64,000 bases of DNA, taken from the NCBI RefSeq assembly GCF_001584725.1, contig NZ_CP014606.1:806001-870000 (forward strand). Direction: 5' to 3'. A program made the translations under genes and the position numbers. This document shows positions 20,916 through 30,781 of the stretch, piece after piece. Below the pieces are notes generated by a model. It made no database searches and had not been told where the DNA came from. It saw only the letters and a program-made list of their open reading frames with translations. Origin of the DNA: an endosymbiont 'TC1' of Trimyema compressum. GTDB taxonomy: Bacteria > Bacillota > TC1. Each line of letters opens with the position of its first letter. Position 1 is the first letter of the stretch.

Positions 20916-21750
20916 TTAAGCCTCCTTATTTTCATTTCTTTTATTAGCAAACTTATAGCTAATTTGCCATAATGTATTATATTCACTTAATTTTTTTATT
21001 GGCTTTTCAGGCAATCCCTTAATGCCATAATAAACCCATGCTAAACCGCCAGGTTACGGACCCCCAATAGTATCTCGATCTCCACCAAGGGAAACACTGA
21101 TTTTTAAAGCATCATCAAATGTCCGAGTTTTATAAAAAATAGTCAAGGCTGCTAATAGTGTATCTGCAATATAAGCAGTTGTTTTTAGAGAATCAAAACC
21201 TGCATTTTTATAGTTGCCATAAAACAAATGGCTACCAAAAACTTCATTTAAGCTCTCTTCTTTAGACTTATTTTTTAATAATAAAGTTGACAAGCTTCCC
21301 GACACCTAGGATCAAAATGAGTTAAGTAGGATTGTTCTCCAGCCACAAAAAGCATTTCCTTAAAATCATCATAAAATAATGGAACAGGCAAAGTTCTCAT
21401 TAGAGAGCCATTCCCTGCACTCCTAAAGCCAGCACACTATCATCAGCATACTGTACAGCATAGCCCCAATTATTTTTCAGCTCATAACCTTCAAATGCAA
21501 GTTTAGTTATATGGCCAATACCAACTGGATTGTCATGAAGCCATTCTATAAAATATTTTCCTATGGCTTCAAATGGATTAGCTGGATTGTCTAGAATACC
21601 TTTAGTAACAGCTACTGATAAATAAGTATCGTCGCTAAGGGAACCATTAAAATCCCGCCATTCTTTGTTTTCATCAAGTAATGTACCATAGCTATCGCCT
21701 AAAGATAATCTGAAGAAACCACCTGTAATTCGATCATTAATATTAATCAT
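20916..21750 (-). pseudogene. ADP-ribosylglycohydrolase, broken
   Basis: The start DRITGGFFRLSLGDSYG, the middle segment LSDDTYLSVAV and the end SLGGDRDTIGG match the ADP-ribosylglycohydrolase (DraG) family, which removes ADP-ribose from proteins using metals held by such acidic motifs. The reading is split three ways. A frame change falls near 21400 (after LALGVQG, before GSLMRTLPVPLFY), another near 21305, and an in-frame TAA follows GDRDTIGGP at about 21054. The remaining C-terminal part, GGLAWVYYGIKGLPEKP, continues in frame to 20916, four bases from the glyQ start. Not functional as a full protein. Confidence 0.8.
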
Positions 21751-21789
21751 TATTTTTATTCCTTTGCGGGGGAACTATTGCATATTTTT

Positions 21790-22896
21790 TTAGAAAAATT
21801 CTTTTTTTATTGTTTTTGTCTGTTTGCTAAGGGATTTTTTTAATTCCTTAGGTATATCTTTACCCCCATTTTAAGCATTTTATCTACATAAGGTTTTAGT
21901 TTTTGTTCTTTTACAGGCTTTAACAATAGCAGAGCAGGTAAATCAATGTGTTCCTCAGCATAATAGCGAATGGATGTATCATTTTTGTCATCACCTGTTA
22001 TACTATCAATAATAAGTCAATACCCAATATGATTGAATCCTTCAATAGTGCTTGTCAAACCATAGAGTAAGTTGTTTAATAAATCTCCATTATTAATTTA
22101 ATTATCTGATACATTGTTTCGAGAGCAAGAGAAACTTCTTCATCACTCGTGTCTTTATTGCGTTCCTGGGCTCTCCGAGTTAATAATTCTTCAAATTGCT
22201 CAACTCGTAAGGGTGCACTGTTATAAGTTACCAATTATATTTTGCAATTATTATCAATAGCTTGAAAATAAAGCTCACCATAAGCCATTGTTGCAACTGC
22301 GCCTCCCAGAGAATGTCCAGTAATAATTATACTGTCTGGGTATGAAACGGCCTTGCTGATAAAACTATCAATCTGTTCTTTCATTGCTACTTTTAAAATT
22401 GTAAATTGACTAGGAGTTAAAATGCCTTTTGGAACAACTAAACGAATATTATTGTCCATCCAATCAGCCCTAGCTTCATCTGAACCAGAAATCCCAACAA
22501 GCAGTTTTTTTCATTAATAAAAGAAAGACAATTATAGCCAGTTTTTTCATCTCTTTGGTAGAGATGATATTGCCAGTTCTTATTTCTTAAATTCTGAAAT
22601 GAATTGTATTTTTCCAAGCCTTTCTTAGGCAAAAATCCCCTAAAGGGGGTTCAGTGTTACCAATTTTAATAAACTCTTTTTTAAATGTATCTTCTATAGA
22701 ATACTCTATAGGTAAATTTTTTCTTGCAAAAGTTTGTTCTTATTATATTCTGTTTTACAAGCTAAAAAAGGCTGAAGAGAATTTCTAGTATAGGCTAAAA
22801 GCATACTATCTTTAATTACTTCAATCTATAACTTAAGTTCATTAATTTTATCAACAGACATAATCCGAACCTGTTCTTTTAATGTAATTCTCTTCA
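21790..22896 (-). pseudogene. Class 3 lipase-like alpha/beta hydrolase, broken
   Basis: The segment around SIIITGHSLGGAVATMAYGE contains the GHSLG nucleophile elbow of lipase_3 hydrolases. Upstream fragments include GSDEARADWMDNNIR, and the ATG at 22896 has a good GGAGGAAG site. Several stops and frame shifts occur (near 22825, 22760, 22630, 22510 and 22235). Past the elbow the reading is heavily damaged down to a final lysine-rich end near 21790. The catalytic His region is not recognisable. The product was probably secreted or intracellular; no signal peptide is visible. Confidence 0.7.
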
Positions 22897-22910
22897 TTAA
22901 ACTTCCTCCG

Positions 22911-23666
22911 TTAAAATTTTAGTTTTTTTAAAAATACAAATCCATTAAATTTTCTTTCAAGAATGCATTCAATCCATCTTTCAAGAAATGCGTCAAACTT
23001 ATCAAAATTATTTTTTTCCAAATTAATTCCTTTAATTTCTTTAAATAAATCAAGTTCTAAACAACGATAAAAATTAACCAGTTCAGGTTCTAAATAAAAA
23101 CCTTCATTAGTGCAATTAGTACACGTAATCTGTCCATCTTGAAATTTGAAATAAAAAGGACCACTTACATTACCACAAATACTGCAGCCACCTAAATCAG
23201 GGCTATAACCTAAATAATAAATAGACTTTATTAAAAAATAACGCATTAAAAATAATGGATCCTCTGTTTTTCTCAATCTGTTGAGACACCAATAAAACAA
23301 ATCAAAAACACTATCGTGAGGCATATGGTCTGGCAATACATCATTTAAAAATGTACCCATAGCCATTGCTACACCCATTTTATCTAAATCTTTTCTTAAA
23401 TACAAAAAGCTATCAACAACTTCTCCTTGGGTTAATATTTGATAAGCCGTCCCCTTAGTTAAATGATAATTGCCATATACAAATAAATCTGTACTACTCT
23501 TATTTTTGCTAGTTAGCTTACGAACGCCTCTAGCCACAAAAGACATCTTACCAATTTCTTTAGAAAATAAAGTAACAGATTTATCATTTTCTTTATATAC
23601 TCGGTTGCCAATAATAATACCACTAACAATAGATTCTTTTGTTTTTTCATTATGTTCTTTCTTCAT
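22911..23666 (-). CDS. recO: DNA repair protein RecO
   Basis: RecO acts with RecR to load RecA at single-stranded gaps. The protein has about 251 residues: an N-terminal OB fold (ESIVSGIIIGNRVYKENDKSVTLFSKEIG), a helical middle, and a zinc-finger-like CSICG...CTNC pair near residues 150-170. The length is normal. The gene overlaps the end of era by 17-23 bases. I prefer the ATG at 23666, though TTG at 23672 is possible. era-recO adjacency is common in Bacillota. Confidence 0.92.
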   Translation of the reverse strand: MKKEHNEKTKESIVSGIIIGNRVYKENDKSVTLFSKEIGKMSFVARGVRKLTSKNKSSTDLFVYGNYHLTKGTAYQILTQGEVVDSFLYLRKDLDKMGVAMAMGTFLNDVLPDHMPHDSVFDLFYWCLNRLRKTEDPLFLMRYFLIKSIYYLGYSPDLGGCSICGNVSGPFYFKFQDGQITCTNCTNEGFYLEPELVNFYRCLELDLFKEIKGINLEKNNFDKFDAFLERWIECILERKFNGFVFLKKLKF

Positions 23667-24546
23667 AGCCAAAATTTCTTAAATGAATATCTTTACGTCT
23701 CCACTGTTCCTTCACTTTTACACGAAGATCAAGATATACTTTCATACCCCACATTTTTTCAAGTTCTACTCTACTCTGTTTGCCAATTTTTTGAAGCATT
23801 TTTCCACCTTTGCCAATTAAAATACCTTTTTGAGATTTTCTTTCAACATAAATGGAGCCATAAACATTGACTAAATTACCATCTTCTTCAATATAATCTG
23901 TTACAACTGCTACAGAGTGGGGAACTTCTTCTTCTGTATGGAAAAGGATTTTTTCTCTCACAATCTCACTGACAATTTGTTTTTCAGGTTGATTTGTAAT
24001 AGTTTCCTCTGGATAGTACATAGGACCATCTGGTAAAAGATTTTCCATTATTTCCATTAGGGAATCTATATTTTCGCTTTTAAGTGCTGAAATAGGAATA
24101 ATAGCTTTAAAAGGAAAAGCTTTTTGATAAGCATCTATGATCGGTAAAAGTTCTTCTTTAGGTAACAAATCACTTTTATTAATTAATAAGATAACTGGGC
24201 ATGTTGCTTTTTCTAATTGGGATATCACGTAAGCTTCACCTGTCCCCATAGGCATATCGCAACTCACAACATAAAGAATAAAATCCACATTATATAAAGT
24301 ATTCAATGCTGTATTCACCATATATTCCCCTAAAGCATTTTTAGGTTTATGAATACCTGGTGTATCTAAAAAAACCATTTGGTAATCTTCTGTTGTATGA
24401 ACGCCAGTTATTTGATTTCTAGTAGTCTGAGGTTTTGAAGACATAATAGCTATTTTTTTTCCTAAAATAGTATTTAAAAGAGTCGATTTACCTACGTTGG
24501 GTCTTCCGATAATACCAATAAAACCAGATTTAAAATTTTTATCCAT
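23650..24546 (-). CDS. era: GTPase Era
   Basis: Ribosome-assembly GTPase that binds the 3' end of 16S rRNA. The 298-residue protein carries G1 GRPNVGKST, G3 DTPGI, G4 NKSD and G5 SALK, followed by a C-terminal KH domain with GKGGKMLQKIG. The length is typical. It is in the operon ybeY-cdd-era-recO, starting at the last base of cdd. Confidence 0.97.
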   Translation of the reverse strand: MDKNFKSGFIGIIGRPNVGKSTLLNTILGKKIAIMSSKPQTTRNQITGVHTTEDYQMVFLDTPGIHKPKNALGEYMVNTALNTLYNVDFILYVVSCDMPMGTGEAYVISQLEKATCPVILLINKSDLLPKEELLPIIDAYQKAFPFKAIIPISALKSENIDSLMEIMENLLPDGPMYYPEETITNQPEKQIVSEIVREKILFHTEEEVPHSVAVVTDYIEEDGNLVNVYGSIYVERKSQKGILIGKGGKMLQKIGKQSRVELEKMWGMKVYLDLRVKVKEQWRRKDIHLRNFGYEERT

Positions 24547-24941
24547 TATTTTTCCTCTTTCAAAGTAAATGCAACTGGCAATAATTCTTCTATTGTAAAT
24601 TCATGGTAATAATTATTAGGTCCATAAAAATATATTTTAAGCTCAGGTGCTAACTCAGATAAAACCTGTCTACAAGTGCCACAAGGACTTTTTACCAAAC
24701 TGCTATCTGTCACAACAACCATTTCTGTAAAATCTTTACAACCTTCAGTTATACCAGTAAAAATAGCATTTCTTTCACCACATATCGTTGGAGAATAACC
24801 TGCATTTTCTACATTGATACTCTTAAATATACTGCCGTTTCTATCCATTACAGCTGCAGCTACTTTAATAGATGAATAAGTGCTATAAGCATTTTCCAAA
24901 ACTGAATATGCTGCTGCTTTAAGTACTTCTCTATTGCTCAT
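24546..24941 (-). CDS. cdd: Cytidine deaminase
   Basis: Deaminates cytidine and deoxycytidine to uridine forms in pyrimidine salvage. The 131-residue tetrameric-type enzyme shows the zinc and active-site motifs CGERNAIF and PCGTCRQVLSE; the usual bacterial sequence is CAERTAIF, so the Ala to Gly change is mild. The ATG at 24941 overlaps the end of ybeY, and a GTG two codons upstream is less likely. dgkA, often between ybeY and cdd in related genomes, is absent. Confidence 0.94.
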   Translation of the reverse strand: MSNREVLKAAAYSVLENAYSTYSSIKVAAAVMDRNGSIFKSINVENAGYSPTICGERNAIFTGITEGCKDFTEMVVVTDSSLVKSPCGTCRQVLSELAPELKIYFYGPNNYYHEFTIEELLPVAFTLKEEK

Positions 24942-25416
24942 TTTCACGGCTTATATCCATTTTCATTAGTACTTTTTCTTCCATTTTACGCATAACTTGT
25001 TTGTCATTATCCGTTTCATGGTCATAGCCTAATAAATGTAAGATTCCATGGACTAATAGATAACACATTTCTCTAGTAAAAGAGTGACCAAAATCTTCAC
25101 TTTGTTCTTTAGCTCTTTCAGCTGAAATTACAATATCTCCTAAAATTATTTTATCGGATTCGCTAAAATACAAAGGTTCATCACTTTCTTCATCTTCAAG
25201 TAGTACAAAACTTAAAACATCTGTTGGTCTGTCAACTTTACGGTATTGCTTATTAATAGTTTGGATAAATTCATCATCACAAATAAGGACCGAAGCCTCA
25301 TAATCATCAATTGCTCCAGCAGTGCTCAATGCTAAAATACCAACTTGTTCCATTCTTTCTAATAAGTTATCATCTATTGCTATCTTTTTTTGATCATTAT
25401 CAATAATAATATCCAT
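24931..25416 (-). CDS. ybeY: Endoribonuclease YbeY
   Basis: Metal-dependent RNase involved in rRNA maturation and ribosome quality control. The 161-residue protein has the zinc motif HGILHLLGYDHETDND (H-x3-H-x5-H) near residues 121-136 and the upstream RPTDVLSF segment. It is intact although its usual partner phoH directly upstream is broken. The ribosome binding site (GGGAGG) lies within the final codons of the phoH relic. Confidence 0.96.
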   Translation of the reverse strand: MDIIIDNDQKKIAIDDNLLERMEQVGILALSTAGAIDDYEASVLICDDEFIQTINKQYRKVDRPTDVLSFVLLEDEESDEPLYFSESDKIILGDIVISAERAKEQSEDFGHSFTREMCYLLVHGILHLLGYDHETDNDKQVMRKMEEKVLMKMDISRENEQ

Positions 25417-25418
25417 TA

Positions 25419-26299
25419 TTATTTTCCTCCCTTTTCATAGGCTTTAATAATTTCTTTAACTAGTGGATGTCTCACCACATCTTTACTATCTAAATGAATC
25501 ATCTTAATACCTTTGACATCCTTTAGTAACTGGACAGCATGGGCAGATCCAGATGTTTCATCTTTTTTTAAATCAACTTGTGTTGGGTCTCCGGTAATAA
25601 CTACTTTAGAATAAAACCCAAAACGCGTTAAAAAAATTTCATCTGTTCAATGCTTGTATTCTAAGCCTCATCTAAAATTATAAACGACTCGTCAAGTGTT
25701 CTGTCTCTCATATAGGCGAGTGGGGCTACTTCAATAATACCTCTTTCAATTAACTTCTCTGTGCCTTCAAAACCTAACATATCATAAAGTCCGTCATATA
25801 AAGGCCTTAGGTAAGGGTTAATTTTTTCTTGTAAATCTCCAGGTAAAAATCCTAGTTGTTCACCTGCTTCAACCGCTGGTCTTACTAATATAATTTTATT
25901 AACTTCTTTTTTTCTTTAATGTATTGACAGCTAACACTACAGCTAGAAAGGTTTTACCTGTAACAGCTGGTCCGATACCAAAAACAACATCATTGTGTTT
26001 AATAGCATCAACGTATTTATTTTGTCCTATACTCTTAGCCCGAATGGGTTTCTTTTTTGCTGTCGTTCCAATGATTGCTTCAAGACGGGCATTTTCCTCA
26101 TCTTTCAAAGAACCATTTTGTCCCTCCCCAATATAATAGAGAATTCGATTTTTATCTATTGTTACCCCTTTATCAATAAGTGGAATTAAAACATCAAATA
26201 ACATTACACAGATATCAAAATTAGCTTCAGTGCCTTTAATATTCACAATATTGCCACTGCCATTAATGGTAAGATTGAGTATTCAACTTCTTTATTCAA
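25419..26299 (-). pseudogene. phoH: PhoH-like ATPase, broken
   Basis: PhoH proteins are P-loop ATPases, probably RNA helicases, usually encoded next to ybeY. The putative TTG start at 26299 has a GGAGG site. The frame breaks near 26265, again near 25900 after the P-loop, meets an in-frame TAG at about 25660 where the family has Gln (LDEA*NTSIEQM), and breaks once more in a T7 run near 25635. The P-loop reads GPAVTGKT rather than GPAGTGKT. The C-terminal part PTQVDLKKDETSGSAHAV is still recognisable. Confidence 0.9.
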
Positions 26300-26348
26300 A
26301 TAAGAAACCTCCATGAATCATTATCTTTACTATTATATCATGTTTTAA

Positions 26349-26966
26349 CTACTTTTTTCCTTGTATTAATAACATTTTTCCTTCTAGGATTTCAATTTTT
26401 GCCTCAAATTCCTTAATTCTATTTCTTAATGTAATGATGTGTCCTACTTCAGTCTTAATGTTGCCATCGTAGTCAAACCCAATTAAAATTAAATGGGTTG
26501 ATTCTAAAGGTAAAAAAGAGATGGAATCGCCTTTCTCCTTATTAACCATGTGTTTACCTTTCTCAAGGACATTAATCCACTCTTCTTCAAGAACTATTGT
26601 AGCATTAGGATAGCGTGTTAATAAAAAAACATTACCTAAAAAATGATCAATTTCAGATAAACCACCTGTGCCAATAATCAATAATTCATTGGCAATCTTA
26701 CTCCCTTCAATAAATCCTAATTCGCCATCAGTTTCATTTTTAATAACTGGAAAAATTTTAATAGGAATATTCTGACTTTTATAATAACTTAAAAGAGATT
26801 TTTCAATTGAATCAAAATCACCTAATATTAAATCTGGCATAATGTTCTGATTATATAAAAACTGACATCCACTATCTACACCTATAATATAATCCCCATT
26901 TTCATAAACGCTGTTAAAACGTTCAATGGATAATGGCTGACCTCCTAGACTAATAATAGCTTTCAT
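26349..26966 (-). CDS. thiN: Thiamine pyrophosphokinase
   Basis: Transfers pyrophosphate from ATP to thiamine to form thiamine pyrophosphate. The 205-residue protein has the family segments DSGCQFLYN and LILGDFDSIEKSLL, KNETDGELGF, and GTGGLSEIDHFLGNV. The ATG has a TAGGAGG site. The gene is intact, while the YkoEDC-type importer at 37.3-40.2 kb, a family linked to thiamine precursors, is broken. Confidence 0.93.
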   Translation of the reverse strand: MKAIISLGGQPLSIERFNSVYENGDYIIGVDSGCQFLYNQNIMPDLILGDFDSIEKSLLSYYKSQNIPIKIFPVIKNETDGELGFIEGSKIANELLIIGTGGLSEIDHFLGNVFLLTRYPNATIVLEEEWINVLEKGKHMVNKEKGDSISFLPLESTHLILIGFDYDGNIKTEVGHIITLRNRIKEFEAKIEILEGKMLLIQGKK

Positions 26967-26983
26967 TTAATCCTCCTAAATAA

Positions 26984-27012
26984 ATTAGGTCTGCTTTAAA
27001 AGCAGACCTAAT
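26984..27012. terminator. Terminator after rpsU
   Basis: ATTAGGTCTGCTTT / AAAGCAGACCTAAT, a long perfect inverted repeat about 20 bases after the rpsU stop, which probably ends the rpsU transcript before thiN. Confidence 0.8.
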
Positions 27013-27030
27013 AAGAATCTTAATTTTTGT

Positions 27031-27207
27031 TTACTTGAATTTACGCTTACGCGCAGCTTCTGACTTCTTTTTTCTCTTTACGCTTGGCTTTTCATAATGC
27101 TCTCTTTTTCTAACTTCCGATAAAACACCTGATTTTTGACAGGATCTTTTAAAACGGCGTAGAGCAACGTCCAAACTCTCATTTTTACCAACTTTTATTT
27201 CACTCAT
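27031..27207 (-). CDS. rpsU: 30S ribosomal protein S21
   Basis: Small basic protein of the 30S subunit. Beginning at the ATG at 27207 it has 58 residues, with the S21 patterns [18 protein letters not shown] and [14 protein letters not shown]. The GGAGGGAGG site lies just upstream; an ATG two codons earlier (27213) is a possible alternative. The longer open frame to 27252 is not needed. Confidence 0.97.
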   Translation of the reverse strand: MSEIKVGKNESLDVALRRFKRSCQKSGVLSEVRKREHYEKPSVKRKKKSEAARKRKFK

Positions 27208-27302
27208 TTGCATCCCTCCCTCCACATTAAGGATGGGTGATATTCTAATCATAGCACCAAATTCTTAGTCTTTATTATAACTAATTTTCTTCTTTTCGTC
27301 AA

Positions 27303-28961
27303 TCATTTTTTCACTTTAAAAGACTCTTTTAAGGAAACAATTCTATTAAAAATCAGTTCATTTTCATCGGAATTTCTATCCCTGACAAAATAGCCTTTTC
27401 TTAAAAATTGAAAATGTTCTTCTGGCTGAGATTCTAAAAGATAAGGTTCTAAATAAACAGTTCGCTCAATAAGCGAATTTTCATTAATAGCAGCTTCATA
27501 AGCACCATCTTCAGGCAATTCTACATTAAACAATCGGTTATAAAGCATAGCAGTGCCTTTGACAGCATGAGGAACGGACACCCAATGAATTGTGCCTTTA
27601 ACCTTTCTACCATCATCACTCCAGCCTCCTTTTGATTTAGGGTCATAGGTGCAGTGAATAGCAATAACATTACCGTTTTCATCTAAGTCATAACTATTGC
27701 ACATTACATAAAATGCATCTTTTAAACGCACTTCATTACCTGGATATAAACGACGAAAACCTTTAGGAGGTTCAATAAAAAAGTCATCTTTTTCCACATA
27801 CAGCTCTTTAGTAAAAGGTATCTTTCTTTTACCTAACTCTTTTTGTTCTGGATTAATATCTCCTTCTAACCAAAGAGTTTCCGTCTCATTAAAGTTATTA
27901 ATAATTACTTTAAGTGGATCTAAAACGGCCATAGCTCTTTTAGCTTCGTAATTTAAATCTTCTCTAATGGTTGCTTCTAACTGGTTCATGTCAATAATAC
28001 TGTTGTTCTTGGCAATACCTGCCTCTAACACAAATTTTCTTATAGATTTAGGTGTATAACCTCTTTTTCTCAATCCTTGAATTGTAGGCATTCTAGGATC
28101 ATCCCAACCTGACACAATATTATGCTCAACTAAATAACGTAATTTACGTTTACTCATAACAGTGTAATTAATATTAAGTCTTGCAAATTCTCTTTGTTTT
28201 GGTAAATAAGGAGTTTCAAATTCCTCTAATACCCATTCATAAAGAGGTCTGTGATCTTCAAACTCCAAACTACAGAAAGAATGAGTGATACCTTCTAGTG
28301 CATCTTCAATAGGATGAGCAAAATCATACATAGGGTAAATACACCAATCATTACCTGCATTATGATGGTGAGCTTTCATCACCCTATAAATAACAGGATC
28401 TCTCATATTTAAATTAGGAGAACCCATATTAATCTTAGCTCTTAAAACCATTTCTCCTTCAGGTATTTCACCTTTTTTCATAGCTTCAAATAACATACTA
28501 TTTTCCTCAACACTACGGTTACGATAAGGACTATTTATTCCTTTTTCAGTTAAGGTACCTCTATTTTCCCTAATTTCTTCTGCTGACAATTGACAGACAT
28601 AAGCTTTCCCCATTTTTATGAGTTTACATGCATAATTATACATTTGATCAAAATATTCTGAAGCATAAAATAAGCGATTTTCCCAATCAAACCCCAACCA
28701 CTCAATATCTTCTTTAATAGCCTCAATGTAGTGTTCCTCTTCTTTACTTGGATTCGTATCATCAAAGCGTAAATTACAAATACCATCATATTTTTTTGCT
28801 ATTCCAAAGTTAACGCTAATTGCCTTTGCATGACCAATATGTAAGAAGCCATTAGGTTCTGGAGGAAAACGTGTATGTATTTTTTTGATATCACCTTTTG
28901 CTAGATCATCTTCAATAATATTATCTAAAAAACCAAAAGATACATTTTCAAAGCTTTCCAT
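27303..28961 (-). CDS. glnS: Glutamine--tRNA ligase
   Basis: Charges tRNA-Gln directly. The 552-residue class I synthetase has the HIGH-region PEPNGFLHIGHAKA, the KMSKS-like loop VMSKRKL, the GlnRS-type WGLGDPR-like region GWDDPRMPTIQGLRKRG, and the C-terminal anticodon beta-barrels. Its start shares one base with the gltX stop (TAATG), so the two are translationally coupled. Most Bacillota lack GlnRS and use GatCAB; some Clostridia have it, presumably by transfer. Confidence 0.96.
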   Translation of the reverse strand: MESFENVSFGFLDNIIEDDLAKGDIKKIHTRFPPEPNGFLHIGHAKAISVNFGIAKKYDGICNLRFDDTNPSKEEEHYIEAIKEDIEWLGFDWENRLFYASEYFDQMYNYACKLIKMGKAYVCQLSAEEIRENRGTLTEKGINSPYRNRSVEENSMLFEAMKKGEIPEGEMVLRAKINMGSPNLNMRDPVIYRVMKAHHHNAGNDWCIYPMYDFAHPIEDALEGITHSFCSLEFEDHRPLYEWVLEEFETPYLPKQREFARLNINYTVMSKRKLRYLVEHNIVSGWDDPRMPTIQGLRKRGYTPKSIRKFVLEAGIAKNNSIIDMNQLEATIREDLNYEAKRAMAVLDPLKVIINNFNETETLWLEGDINPEQKELGKRKIPFTKELYVEKDDFFIEPPKGFRRLYPGNEVRLKDAFYVMCNSYDLDENGNVIAIHCTYDPKSKGGWSDDGRKVKGTIHWVSVPHAVKGTAMLYNRLFNVELPEDGAYEAAINENSLIERTVYLEPYLLESQPEEHFQFLRKGYFVRDRNSDENELIFNRIVSLKESFKVKK

Positions 28962-30424
28962 TATGCGCCTCCTACCTCTTTATCTAATAACTCAATACCT
29001 TTTATTATTCTTCTAATGCTTTCTTCTTTACCTAAAATATCAATAATTTCAATTGCACCACCTGGTGTCATACTCTGACCGGTCACAGCAACCCTTAAAG
29101 GCCAAAGAAGCTGTCCGTTTTTAATTTCCATTGTCTTTGCTAGTTCTATAAGTCCATTATGAATAGCGTCTTCACTAAAATCATTTAAGCTTTCTAAAAA
29201 TTCAAGACCTTTTTTTAAACTATGAAGAGCAATTTCCTTATTGGTTTTCATTTTTTTGTGTTTATATAAATCAGTATTATAATTTTCCAAATTGTTTAAA
29301 AATATTACTTGGCTTGGAATCTCAGTGAGTATATCAGTTCTTTTTTGAAGTATTTTAGCAATTTTCATAGTATTGAGATTAACAGACAAACCTTTTTTTA
29401 TATAAGATAAAGCTCTAGCATGAAAATCTTCTATAGACATTCTTCTAATATATTCACCATTCATCCATTTTAACTTTGTTTTATCAAATACAGATGGTGA
29501 CTTACTTATACCTTCTACAGTAAAATTATCTTCTAATTCCTTAAGAGTGAAAAATTCACGCTCATCTCCTGGGCTCCAACCTAGCAGTGCAACAAAATTT
29601 GTGATTGCCTCCACTAAGTATCCTTCCTCCACTAAATCCTCAAAAGACATATCGCCATGTCTTTTAGACAATTTATGACCATCTTCATTTAAAATCAATG
29701 GCAAGTGAATATAAGTTGGTTTTTCCCAACCTAAAGCATCATATAATAAATTATACTTAGATGTAGAGGATAAGTATTCACTGCCCCTAATAACATGGGT
29801 AATAGCCATTAAATGATCATCAATTACATTAGCAAAATTATAGGTTGGATAGCCATCAGATTTTATTAAAATCTGATCTTCCAATTCTCTGTTGTCAACT
29901 GTTATATTGCCAAATACAGCATCACAAAAAGTTGTTTCACCAACTTTAGGCATTTTCTGTCGAATTACATAAGGAATACCAGCCTTAATTTTTGCTTCTA
30001 TTTCTTCTGCAGATAGAGTTTCACAACAGCTATCATAGCGAGGGAATATGCCTTTTGACTCCTGCTCTGCTCTAAGTTCATCTAAACTCTCTCTAGTACA
30101 AAAACAATAATATGCATCTCCATTGTCTACTAATTCTTTTCCATATGGTAAGTACAAAGAAAGGCGTTGACTCTGGACATAAGGGCCATAAGCACCTTCT
30201 TTATCAGGACCTTCATCATAATTCATACCTACTAGCTTCAAAGTATTATAAATAACATCTAGTGAACCTTCCACTAAACGTCCCTGATCTGTATCTTCGA
30301 TTCTCAAAATGAACTTACCTTTATTTCTACGAGCAATTAAATACTCATATAAAGCAGTTCTTAAATTACCAATATGCATATAGCCAGTAGGACTAGGTGC
30401 AAATCGTGTTCTTACTTCTCTCAT
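28961..30424 (-). CDS. gltX: Glutamate--tRNA ligase
   Basis: Charges tRNA-Glu. The roughly 487-residue class I synthetase shows PSPTGYMHIGNLRTALY (HIGH region), the GluRS RIEDTDQGR segment and the KMSKS loop KLSKRHGDM. It has the C-terminal helical anticodon domain. The ATG at 30424 is preferred because the GTG at 30436 overlaps the AAAGGAG site. It is followed by glnS and preceded by a HIT-family gene. Confidence 0.96.
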   Translation of the reverse strand: MREVRTRFAPSPTGYMHIGNLRTALYEYLIARRNKGKFILRIEDTDQGRLVEGSLDVIYNTLKLVGMNYDEGPDKEGAYGPYVQSQRLSLYLPYGKELVDNGDAYYCFCTRESLDELRAEQESKGIFPRYDSCCETLSAEEIEAKIKAGIPYVIRQKMPKVGETTFCDAVFGNITVDNRELEDQILIKSDGYPTYNFANVIDDHLMAITHVIRGSEYLSSTSKYNLLYDALGWEKPTYIHLPLILNEDGHKLSKRHGDMSFEDLVEEGYLVEAITNFVALLGWSPGDEREFFTLKELEDNFTVEGISKSPSVFDKTKLKWMNGEYIRRMSIEDFHARALSYIKKGLSVNLNTMKIAKILQKRTDILTEIPSQVIFLNNLENYNTDLYKHKKMKTNKEIALHSLKKGLEFLESLNDFSEDAIHNGLIELAKTMEIKNGQLLWPLRVAVTGQSMTPGGAIEIIDILGKEESIRRIIKGIELLDKEVGGA

Positions 30425-30448
30425 AAATTTAGACACTCCTTTAAATTT

Positions 30449-30778
30449 TTATCCCATTTTGCCTAATTTTTTACCACCTAACAGATGAAAATGAATGTGG
30501 TCAACTTCCTGACCTCCATCAAATCCTGCATTAGTTACTAATCGATAACCATGTTTTTTAAGATCTTTTTCAATTATTAAATCTTCTATACACTGTGGCA
30601 AACTCTTTAATTGATTGCCATCCACTTCTGCAACAGTTGTCACATGACTTTTAGGAATAATTAAACAATGCACAGGAGCAACTGGATTAATATCTTCAAT
30701 TGCCAGCAAATCATTATTTTCCCAAAGTATAGTACTCGGAATCTCTTTATTTACAATTTTACAAAAAATACAAGACAT
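30449..30778 (-). CDS. HIT family nucleotide-binding protein
   Basis: Purine-nucleotide hydrolase/transferase fold of the HINT type. The 109-residue protein begins CIFCKIVNKEIPST and ends with the catalytic histidine triad IHFHLLGG. The cysteine pair CIFC and a later His may bind zinc, as in other Gram-positive HinT proteins. It lies 3 bases after mtaB and 12 bases before the region of gltX. The physiological substrate is not known. Confidence 0.92.
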   Translation of the reverse strand: MSCIFCKIVNKEIPSTILWENNDLLAIEDINPVAPVHCLIIPKSHVTTVAEVDGNQLKSLPQCIEDLIIEKDLKKHGYRLVTNAGFDGGQEVDHIHFHLLGGKKLGKMG

Positions 30779-30781
30779 TTT

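Noticed and set aside
20912-21060. Glycine T-box upstream of glyQS
   Set aside because: The region is occupied by the end of the ADP-ribosylglycohydrolase relic; no AGGGTGGNACCGCG-like element is present.
25650-25670. TAG in phoH as pyrrolysine or suppressed stop
   Set aside because: The gene has three other lesions and the position is a conserved Gln, so a recoding role is not credible.
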